Positions 17,622-24,581 of a DNA stretch of 64,000 nt are shown here, one piece after another. The position numbers and the translations under genes are program-made. The DNA lies in assembly GCA_046329195.1 (NCBI GenBank), contig JAXLVB010000001.1, forward strand, positions 682,001 to 746,000. The letters run 5' to 3'. The notes under the pieces are model-generated. The model saw nothing but the letters and a program-made list of their open reading frames with translations. It was not told the DNA's origin and did not search any database. Source of the DNA: JAXLVB01 sp046329195 (GTDB taxonomy: Bacteria; Bacteroidota; Bacteroidia; Cytophagales; Spirosomataceae). Each line of letters opens with the position of its first letter. Within the stretch, counting starts at the first letter, position 1.

Positions 17622-19292
17622 TCACTCACTTATTTTTAGGTACTTATCCATCAAATATTCTGTAAATTCATTGGAGTAAAAAGTGTTTTCGTAGTCCAAT
17701 TGTCGCTCGTCTATAGCTCGTTGATATTGTGCCAACAATCGTTTGGTGGTTTCTTGGTCGTAGTAACTTTTGGGGTCTTTAGAAGAATCGTAGTAGAAGT
17801 AGGCTAACTTTTTTTCGATTTCGTTGGTATTGGTTATTCCATGTTGCACTACCCATCGAATCGAATCCATCAATTCTTTAAACTTTATCACATTTCCTTT
17901 TATTTCTAACAGGTCTTTGCGGGTGTATAGGTAAGTATGAGCAGGTTTTCCGAGCATATCTGAGAGGTTGTAGCGAGTAATTGAGAGGTCAACTGGTATT
18001 GTTGATGGAAGTTTGTTAATTATTTTTTCGATGATACTGAAATTCATGGGCGAAAAACCACACAAAACAACGGTTTCATTAGCTTCAATACTTTGGGCCA
18101 TTTTTCTTATGGTTTCTTCAAAACTTTCATCACTAAAATCAATGGCTGAGGCCATATTCGTTTTTAAGCAATTAAGTTGGGGTAACAATTGGGCATTACT
18201 ACTGATGAGTTTGGTTATTTCTGCTGAAGTAGTCTTGTCATAACTTAATGTGGTCAGATCATTATAAAGCACGTTATACAACTTTTCCCATTCTAATTGT
18301 GTCACGCTATTTGCTATTGTTCGGAAGGATATTTTTTTTGTTTTGTCTCCAAAAACTTTCTTAATAAATTCTCTTCGATAAGCCTTCCGTTCTTCTTCGA
18401 TTTTCAACGACTTAGGTACAAAAGATTCGTAAATGACCTTGCCTTTTATTTTTTCATGTTGCAACAATCCAAACAACTCTTTGAAGCTAATTGTATTTTC
18501 ATGTAAATCTTTATCTTCATGCAGCTTCGTTGGCAAAAAATCGGCTCGCTCTTTGGATGGTGTTTGATGGGCAGCTTGGGCGGCTTGTTGACTCTTGGTT
18601 AATGTTTTTTTTTCGTTGTTTATCCCTCCTGACTGGCTTTTTGCTGTGTGTAAATCTCTTTCAAATACCAAAACTTGCGCTGCCGATGAGGTTGATATTT
18701 TCATCAATGGCATAAAATAATGCCTATACGGAGAATGTTCTACCACCTCTTTTGACGAACAAATCAACTGCACTGTATTTTGGTATAGTAAATCACATAG
18801 ATTTCCAGAAAAATAACTTTTAACGCTGGTGTCTTGTGTAGTTGAAGGTATTTTTATCTCCGACTCGATGACTGGCTCGCCAAGGCTATTTTGCTGACGG
18901 GTTATTTTAAAGCCTTTAGGTAATTGGTTATTGAGCGCTAATACGGTAACTGGGCGAGACCAAATACTTTTGTCGGGTAACCCAATAACAAACTCCTTTT
19001 CGATAGTAGCTGACCATGCGTTTGTGTCTGAAGGATTAAACCCTTGCGCCAAATATTGATAATAATCTGAGGGGGTTTGTTCGGGTGCAAAAAGTCGAGA
19101 CAGTTGCTTGAATATTCTACTATCTTCTTTTAGTTCATACGTTCCGTTAAACAAACGGCTCAACCCCCCTTCCGAAATTTCTACTTCGTCTTTGGCCAAA
19201 AGCTCTACTATATTTTTTTGCTTGGTTTCGTGCGAATACCTTTTGCGTATGGCTTCGGCCATTTTTGACGCAACGAATAGCTCGATTGTCAT
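17622..19292 (-). CDS. unrecognised 556-aa protein with HTH-like N-terminus
   Basis: I do not recognise this family. Residues about 8-75 look like a helix-turn-helix domain (SKMAEAIRKRYSHETKQKNI...ISEGGLSRLFNGTYELKED), with SRLFNGTYELKED in the place where XRE-like proteins have their recognition helix and turn. Residues 80-230 are mixed alpha/beta (EFVIGLPDKSIWSRPVTVLAL). A low-complexity linker rich in Gln, Ala and Lys follows (about 230-265). The C-terminal half is helical with one Rossmann-like strand (NETVVLCGFSPMNFSIIEKI). No signal peptide or membrane segment, so cytoplasmic. It is the first gene of the leftward group ending in the sigma/anti-sigma pair and is divergent from the peptide-CHAT pair. 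The low GC suggests transfer. A regulator role is inference. Confidence 0.6.
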   Translation of the reverse strand: MTIELFVASKMAEAIRKRYSHETKQKNIVELLAKDEVEISEGGLSRLFNGTYELKEDSRIFKQLSRLFAPEQTPSDYYQYLAQGFNPSDTNAWSATIEKEFVIGLPDKSIWSRPVTVLALNNQLPKGFKITRQQNSLGEPVIESEIKIPSTTQDTSVKSYFSGNLCDLLYQNTVQLICSSKEVVEHSPYRHYFMPLMKISTSSAAQVLVFERDLHTAKSQSGGINNEKKTLTKSQQAAQAAHQTPSKERADFLPTKLHEDKDLHENTISFKELFGLLQHEKIKGKVIYESFVPKSLKIEEERKAYRREFIKKVFGDKTKKISFRTIANSVTQLEWEKLYNVLYNDLTTLSYDKTTSAEITKLISSNAQLLPQLNCLKTNMASAIDFSDESFEETIRKMAQSIEANETVVLCGFSPMNFSIIEKIINKLPSTIPVDLSITRYNLSDMLGKPAHTYLYTRKDLLEIKGNVIKFKELMDSIRWVVQHGITNTNEIEKKLAYFYYDSSKDPKSYYDQETTKRLLAQYQRAIDERQLDYENTFYSNEFTEYLMDKYLKISE

Positions 19293-19496
19293 GAGAGTTG
19301 TGGGGGAGTTTGTGTGTGTTTTATCTGCAACATTAACTAAACGATGTAAACTTTTAAAATATTTCCCGTAAAAAATATTCTTAATTAAGAAATTTATTGA
19401 CTAATCTATATCTACTAAATATCCTCAATATTAACTATAACCATTTCAAGTATCATTTATCATGTCATAAATTATATTTGAATACCAGTATAAAGA

Positions 19497-19532
19497 AAAT
19501 TAAAAAAATTTATTAATAAATTTTTTTAATTT
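19497..19532. promoter_or_regulatory. perfect 36-bp AT palindrome
   Basis: Left arm AAATTAAAAAAATTTATT and its exact reverse complement meet without a spacer, 18 bp per arm, all A/T. It could extrude as a cruciform, bind an architectural or regulatory protein, or block read-through in both directions. The palindrome is seen directly; the role is not known. Confidence 0.5.
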
Positions 19533-19544
19533 TAAATAAATTAT

Positions 19545-19575
19545 TTCCTTTGTGTTGGTTTAGTAACTAAACCAA
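19545..19575 (+). promoter_or_regulatory. promoter-like element with adjoining 21-bp palindrome
   Basis: TTCCTTTG at 19545-19552 is close to the Bacteroidota -7 consensus TAnnTTTG. Directly after it, TTGGTTTAGT (19555-19564), one base, and ACTAAACCAA (19566-19575) form a perfect 10+1+10 palindrome at the expected start of transcription, 20 bp before the ATG of the peptide gene. It is either an operator or a 5'-leader hairpin. Confidence 0.5.
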
Positions 19576-19595
19576 CAACCTAAATCAATCTTATC

Positions 19596-19790
19596 ATGAA
19601 AACAAAGTTTCCTAAACCCATTTTAATGGGTTTGCTATCTGCCTCTTTACTGGTAGTGGCAAGTGCTTGCGAAGACAAACAAGCTACACAACCCTTACCA
19701 GAGCCTGTTATAAGCCAGCCTTCTACGTCACCAGTAAAGGTTGATACCACCAATGATGGTGATCCACCGTCTCGGCCACCAAAGAACTAA
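19596..19790 (+). CDS. 64-aa putative lipoprotein peptide, Pro-rich
   Basis: MKTKFPKPILMGLLSASLL is a typical export signal ending VVASAC, so Cys25 is a plausible, slightly atypical lipidation site. The mature part is only 40 residues, acidic near the front (CEDKQ) and rich in Pro, Ser and Thr, ending PPSRPPKN. It looks unstructured. It has its own promoter region and a strong terminator immediately after the stop, so it is probably made as a short, perhaps abundant, transcript. It lies 66 bp before the CHAT protease gene. I recognise no family. A substrate, propeptide signal or sensor lipoprotein for the CHAT protein is a guess from position. Confidence 0.65.
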   Translation: MKTKFPKPILMGLLSASLLVVASACEDKQATQPLPEPVISQPSTSPVKVDTTNDGDPPSRPPKN

Positions 19791-19793
19791 CTA

Positions 19794-19823
19794 AAAGTCG
19801 CCTCTCCTTGGGGCGACTTTTTT
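19794..19823 (+). terminator. terminator or attenuator between peptide and CHAT gene
   Basis: Perfect 9-bp stem AAAGTCGCC (19794-19802) with GGCGACTTT (19812-19820), followed by TTT and G. It lies 3 bp after the peptide stop and 34 bp before the CHAT gene start, so CHAT expression depends on read-through or on a separate promoter. Confidence 0.85.
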
Positions 19824-19856
19824 GTTATATTTAGCGCCATATTTTCACTACTATCC

Positions 19857-22619
19857 ATGAAAAGCTGCGGGTTTGCCATTTTTATTTTTTTTTCTCTATT
19901 AACTGAATTGATGGCACAGCCCATCAATGACGTACAGCTTTGGCAAGAAGTAAACCGTTATACCCAAAAAAACCAAGACCAAAAAGCCATTAACAAGCTA
20001 CAAGTGCTTCAACAGTTGTATCAACAAAAAAAAGATACAAATCGGCTTATTTACGTGTACTATGAGGTAGGGAATCGGTACTACGATTTAGAAAACTTCA
20101 AAACATCACTTTTCAAATTACAAGCGGGCTGGAAACTGGCCTTGGCTAAGCGGTATATTCCAGACTCGCTTTTGATTCGCCTTTGCATCTCGTTATCAAA
20201 CACTTATACCGAAATCACCAGTAAAACTGACAGTAGTCGTTTCTTTGCATTACAAGCTGCTAAAGTACTGGAAAAATCGCCCAGCCTTAAAACTCGCTTT
20301 GCCAAAACACTCGGTGTTTTTTTCATCAACGAGGGTTCTGTAGCCATTGATGAAGGGGATTTTACCAACGCCCTGTTTTATTTGAACAAAGCTTGGGCTA
20401 TTGCCAAACAGGATCCATTTTACAAAAGCCTGATTGCCTCGCATTTTGCCAATGTTTACCTAAAGCAAAACCAACTACTGCTGGCAGACTCTGCGATTAG
20501 CATTACCCTCAAAGAATATCCACATCAGGACCAATACAGAGGGTGGTTTGAGATTTTAGCGGCTCGAATTGCCCTTCAGCGTTCTGACTTCACGGCAGCT
20601 CGTCTTCATCTCGACAACGCCTACAAGACCTATCAATCGTTGCCGTCTGACAATCAAAACTTTGATTTACTCCGATACATTTATCTGCGGCGAGGTCAAT
20701 TGTTCCAACGATTGCCGGGGCAAGCCACCTATGCTATCACTTGTTTTGAGAAGGTAATACAGATTTCGGATGAACACTACGGGACCAAGGGAAATATCAT
20801 AGCGGAAGCCTTTTTGGGTTTAAGTAAAATTTACCAACAAGAGAGTAATCTTCCGAAAGCATTAACCACCGTCCAAGAGGGGCTGATAAGAGCATCTGTC
20901 CTATTCAACAACCACGATGTGGCAGCAAACCCAACAGCTAATGATTACATCTCAAGCCCGACGCTTTTTGAGCTGCTTCAACACAAGGCATCATTACTCA
21001 CCCAAACGTCTCCTGCTTTATCGCTTAGTACGTATCAAAGAGGTCTCGAAGTAGCTTCGTATATTCGTAAAGAGATTTCTTCCACTCAATCAAGATTGTT
21101 TTTTTTACAGCAACGAGTAGATGTCTTGTTTGAGAAAGCGCTAGACTTAGCCTATCGTTTAGGAGACCAGCAGGCTTTTTTATGGCTAATCGAGCAAAAC
21201 AGAGCCATTACGCTAAGCGACTGGCTGGCGGAGAGCACCCTCAAGCCCAAATACCTGCCGCAGGCTGTTTTGGACAAAGATGCTCAGCTACACAAGCGAG
21301 TAACAGCCCTAAAAATGGAGTTGGTGACTCAGCCTAATGCCCAAAAAGAAGCAGAACTGCAAGATGCCTTTTTAGCTATCAAACGGTTTGAGTCCGAAAT
21401 AGCTCAGCAGTACCCTCATTATGCTCAGGCCAAACACATCGGAAGTACGATTTCATTGTCGGCTATTCAGGGCAGGCTATCCGATGAAATGGCTTATATA
21501 GCCTTCCATGTGGCTAAAAACAAGCTTTATACATTGCTCATAACTCACTCAGAAGTCACGATAAAAGCCCAAACTATTGACAATACCTTTTTAGAAAAGC
21601 AGGTTTCAACACTGCGGCTGGCTCTAAGCCATGACCCCAAAGTAGGTCGCTATACTGGCTCAGAAGCTAGCCAATTTCTTTACAAAATACTGTTCAAACC
21701 ACTACAAGAGTTGCTATTGGCAAAAACTCGGTTGATTGTTTCAAAAAATGAGACGCTCAATCTGATTCCATTTGATGTGTTAGAATCATCGCCAAGCCAC
21801 TTTATGGTTGAGCAATATGCCATTACAAATGCCTATAATGCAAGTTTGCAATTTACCCCCCATAACACCCCTTTGGTCAATCCCTCGCTGTTTGTGTTTG
21901 CGCCCTTCGCAACGAATGGTACCGATTACATCGTAAAAGGAGATACCCTAAAGCCCCTACCCGCTACTATTAATGAGTGTCGTAAACTGGGAGGAACGCT
22001 TTTTAGCAATAAAAATGCTCGAAAAACGGCTTTTTTGCTAACACAACAGCAACAATCGCTTCAAACTGGGGCTATTATTTACCATTTTGCCACCCACAGT
22101 GTTGGTAACGACAAGCGGCCGGAGCAGTCGTTTGTTGCTTTTCACCCTTCGGCTAGTGAAGAATTCAGGCTATATACCGAAGAAATTCAAAACCTAAATC
22201 TGAGAAATGTACGCCTAGCTGTTTTGAACTCTTGCTCTTCAGCCTATGGTCAACTACTTGAAAATGAGGGCTTATTGAGTTTAGGAAGAGCATTCACACA
22301 AGCTGGTACAGGGGCAGTAGCCGCAGCCTTATGGGAAGAAGACGATGCGACTGGCTCTCACATCAGTATTTTGTTTCATCAATACCTCCAAGAAGGTTTC
22401 CCGATTGATATTGCCCTGCAAAAAGCGAAACTCGCCTATTTGCAGACCCCTCCCAATGATACTTTTCGTGATATGCGCCATCCCTACTTTTGGGCATCTA
22501 TCATTCTTCATGGCGACTCTTCATCCGTTTATTACACTCAAAAGTGGATTTGGATTGGGGGTCTTGCTCTCCTATTGGTAAGTACAGTAGGGTTTCTTCT
22601 GTGGAAAAAATATCGCTAA
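19857..22619 (+). CDS. exported TPR-CHAT protein with C-terminal membrane anchor
   Basis: 920 aa. N-terminal signal peptide (MKSCGFAIFIFFSLLTELMA), then TPR-like helical repeats over roughly residues 25-420, a helical linker, and a CHAT domain (caspase-like cysteine peptidase fold) over about 590-880. The expected catalytic pair is present: His747 in FATHSVGND and Cys793 in LNSCSSAYG. Downstream GLLSLGRAFTQAGTGAVAAALW and the closing helical segment are typical CHAT. A C-terminal helix (WIWIGGLALLLVSTVGFLLW, about 894-913) with a KKYR tail should anchor it in the inner membrane, leaving the catalytic part in the periplasm. It lies next to a sigma/anti-sigma pair and a small lipoprotein, which suggests a signalling protease. 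Substrate unknown; peptidase activity is expected from intact residues but not shown. Confidence 0.85.
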   Translation: MKSCGFAIFIFFSLLTELMAQPINDVQLWQEVNRYTQKNQDQKAINKLQVLQQLYQQKKDTNRLIYVYYEVGNRYYDLENFKTSLFKLQAGWKLALAKRYIPDSLLIRLCISLSNTYTEITSKTDSSRFFALQAAKVLEKSPSLKTRFAKTLGVFFINEGSVAIDEGDFTNALFYLNKAWAIAKQDPFYKSLIASHFANVYLKQNQLLLADSAISITLKEYPHQDQYRGWFEILAARIALQRSDFTAARLHLDNAYKTYQSLPSDNQNFDLLRYIYLRRGQLFQRLPGQATYAITCFEKVIQISDEHYGTKGNIIAEAFLGLSKIYQQESNLPKALTTVQEGLIRASVLFNNHDVAANPTANDYISSPTLFELLQHKASLLTQTSPALSLSTYQRGLEVASYIRKEISSTQSRLFFLQQRVDVLFEKALDLAYRLGDQQAFLWLIEQNRAITLSDWLAESTLKPKYLPQAVLDKDAQLHKRVTALKMELVTQPNAQKEAELQDAFLAIKRFESEIAQQYPHYAQAKHIGSTISLSAIQGRLSDEMAYIAFHVAKNKLYTLLITHSEVTIKAQTIDNTFLEKQVSTLRLALSHDPKVGRYTGSEASQFLYKILFKPLQELLLAKTRLIVSKNETLNLIPFDVLESSPSHFMVEQYAITNAYNASLQFTPHNTPLVNPSLFVFAPFATNGTDYIVKGDTLKPLPATINECRKLGGTLFSNKNARKTAFLLTQQQQSLQTGAIIYHFATHSVGNDKRPEQSFVAFHPSASEEFRLYTEEIQNLNLRNVRLAVLNSCSSAYGQLLENEGLLSLGRAFTQAGTGAVAAALWEEDDATGSHISILFHQYLQEGFPIDIALQKAKLAYLQTPPNDTFRDMRHPYFWASIILHGDSSSVYYTQKWIWIGGLALLLVSTVGFLLWKKYR

Positions 22620-23230
22620 CCACCTATATCTGTTGGCTCTATACAAAGCATTTTTTCTTTTTCTAAAAAATTTTTATTGCGCCTGTTACCAAGCAGGCCT
22701 GTTGTGTTATTAATCTATTAGAACGGCTTGGGGATTTTATAAGCGAATGGCACTTTGTATATCATAACAAATTGGCAGGTTTAGGTATAATAGATTGTTA
22801 CTTACGTTAATGATTGTATAGTTTTAGAATGCTATCCCTTGTGCAGTGCCATTCTTTTTCCCATTCTCAATCACAAATTCACACTTCCCCAGCAGGGTTC
22901 GTATCTACAACGGTGCGAACCTTGTTTTTTTCGGCATTTCCTCCTTTTTAGAAAAGCATTAATCCATTTTTCAAATCAGCATTTACTATTCGCTGGAACC
23001 GTATTTTTTACGACCTTTGTGCCCCGTTAAGCGCTTGCTTTTCGGTAAACTCACAGTTGGTGGGTGCTTTGTGTTCACAAAAACAAAAATGCCTGTATGA
23101 CGTCGTTAAACTTGGTTAATCTTTTTTCAAACTAAAACCAAGGTCACCGTGTTACCATATTATACAGGTCAAATGAGAAGTTGAGGTGCATCAACCAAGC
23201 TATTTAGCTCCTCTTTTCCGTTCAAAAACA
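22620..23230 (+). other. 611-bp non-coding stretch before the reductase gene
   Basis: No convincing gene. The first 270 bp hold T-runs and no clear structure. A terminator-like hairpin sits at 22896-22930. At 23014-23021 the sequence GACCTTTG, close to TAnnTTTG, could be the promoter of the reductase gene, leaving about a 200-nt leader. A short 63-codon frame at 22839 has no signal, RBS or plausible composition. A small RNA ending at the hairpin is possible. Confidence 0.4.
22896..22930 (+). terminator. terminator-like hairpin
   Basis: GGTTCG (22896-22901) pairs with CGAACC (22916-22921), followed by TTG and TTTTTTT. It lies 277 bp beyond the CHAT stop codon, so it ends either a long 3' UTR or a separate small transcript. 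Confidence 0.6.
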
Positions 23231-24286
23231 ATGAGTAAATACCTTCATTTAGTAGTTAAAGAAGTCATCCGAGAAACGTCTGATACCGTAACTATTTCTT
23301 TTTGGCACCCTGTTCATCAGGCCGTTAGCTATAAGCCAGGGCAATTCCTAACGCTTATCCCCGAAATCAATGGCAAGAAAGTCCGCCGGAGCTATTCGAT
23401 GTCGTCGTCGCCTCATACCGATGCGTCGTTGGCCATTACGGTTAAGCGTGTGCCGGGGGGCTTGGTATCTAATTGGCTCAACGACCACGTGAAGGCGGGC
23501 GATGCCCTCGAAGTAATGGAACCAATGGGGCATTTCACTCCAGAACTTAATCCAAACAACGCCCGCCATGTGGTATTGTTTGGGGCCGGTAGTGGTATTA
23601 CCCCTTTGATTTCGATTGCCAAATCGGTTCTGACTATTGAGTCAAAAAGCAAGGTTTCGCTGATTTACGGAAGCCGAAATCAACAAAGTATTATTTTCAA
23701 AAAACAACTTGATGACCTCGAAGCTAAATTCGCAGGGCGTTTTGTGGTACAGCATATTCTGAGTCAGCCCGATAGCCTATGGGTAGGCCAAACAGGGCGT
23801 ATTGGTCAAGGAAAGGCTGTGCATTGTATTAAAGAACTGTATATAGACCCACACAAAGCCGAGTTTTTCTTGTGTGGACCCGAAGAAATGATGGAAGAAA
23901 TCCAGAAGGCACTCAAGCTGCTGGGTACTTCTCCAAATCAAATTCACCAAGAGCATTTCTTTGTTAGCCATGACGATGAGCCCGTTCACGAAGAAGAAGA
24001 TGGCACAATAAAAGCCCAGTTGGTCACTGTTCGCTATGAAGGCTCTGACTATCAGTTGGAAGTAAAACCCCATCAGACTATTTTAGAGGCATTTTTAGAC
24101 CATGACATTGACCTCCCCTACTCCTGCCAAGCAGGTATGTGTACGGCATGCATGGGTAAATGCGTGCAAGGCAAAGTGAAAATGGACGAAGAAGACGGCC
24201 TCACCGACAAGGAAATCCAACAAGGATACGTTCTTACGTGTGTGGCGCATCCACTATCAAAAGACGTGGTTATTGAGATTGAATAA
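23231..24286 (+). CDS. ferredoxin-NAD(P)H reductase-type flavoprotein with 2Fe-2S domain (PaaE-like)
   Basis: 351 aa from ATG 23231; a GTG 15 codons earlier is less likely because family members start close to the FAD domain. Order: FAD-binding domain (KPGQFLTLIPEINGKKVRRSYSMSSSP, with RSYS contacting FAD), NAD-binding domain (LFGAGSGITPLISIAKSVL and FLCGPEEMMEEI), then a C-terminal plant-type ferredoxin domain with CQAGMCTACMGKC and LTCVAHP supplying four cluster cysteines. This is the layout of phenylacetyl-CoA epoxygenase reductase PaaE and of hydroxylase reductases. No other paa genes are nearby, so it may serve another oxygenase or desaturase; the distant sterol desaturase gene is one possibility. 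Confidence 0.85.
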   Translation: MSKYLHLVVKEVIRETSDTVTISFWHPVHQAVSYKPGQFLTLIPEINGKKVRRSYSMSSSPHTDASLAITVKRVPGGLVSNWLNDHVKAGDALEVMEPMGHFTPELNPNNARHVVLFGAGSGITPLISIAKSVLTIESKSKVSLIYGSRNQQSIIFKKQLDDLEAKFAGRFVVQHILSQPDSLWVGQTGRIGQGKAVHCIKELYIDPHKAEFFLCGPEEMMEEIQKALKLLGTSPNQIHQEHFFVSHDDEPVHEEEDGTIKAQLVTVRYEGSDYQLEVKPHQTILEAFLDHDIDLPYSCQAGMCTACMGKCVQGKVKMDEEDGLTDKEIQQGYVLTCVAHPLSKDVVIEIE

Positions 24287-24310
24287 CCGCTAACCATAAC
24301 ACTGTCAGCT

Positions 24311-24493
24311 ATGTGTGTTGTTGATTTTAAAAAACTTTCAGACAAGTACGTTGAGCTTACCGACAACGACGGAAAAGGTACCTATTGGTGGGTGCAAGAA
24401 CACACTGACTTGGACGAAGAGGTAGTTGATGGCCAACTTCATCTCCTGCCTATTGAAGTATTACCAACTGAACTGGGCGTTCTATCTTCTTAA
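24311..24493 (+). CDS. small acidic protein of unknown function
   Basis: 60 aa, starting MCVVDFKKLSDKYVELTDND 24 bp after the reductase stop codon, so probably co-transcribed. It is acidic and shows beta-like alternation (GTYWWVQEHTDLDEEVVDGQLHLLPIEVLPTEL). No signal peptide, membrane helix or metal motif. I do not recognise it. The reading frame is supported by position and by protein-like composition rather than homology, and it may be an accessory of the reductase. Confidence 0.5.
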   Translation: MCVVDFKKLSDKYVELTDNDGKGTYWWVQEHTDLDEEVVDGQLHLLPIEVLPTELGVLSS

Positions 24494-24581
24494 TAACCTA
24501 TTTTTCTACCATAATCTCAATTTATGAAAATGACGCTAACGTGTATTTCATAAACTTGATTGCTGCATAACCCATTACGCC

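Larger units (their letters stand above)
19293..19595. other. AT-rich divergent control region
   Basis: Non-coding 303 bp between the 556-aa gene and the 64-aa peptide gene. It contains long A/T runs, a perfect 36-bp palindrome, a promoter-like TTCCTTTG element and a 21-bp operator-like palindrome, each listed separately. I see no ORF or RNA gene. Confidence 0.7.

Noticed and set aside
22839..23030. 63-codon plus-strand ORF in the gap after the CHAT gene
   Set aside because: No RBS, crosses the terminator hairpin and has an unlikely composition rich in Phe, Leu and Cys.
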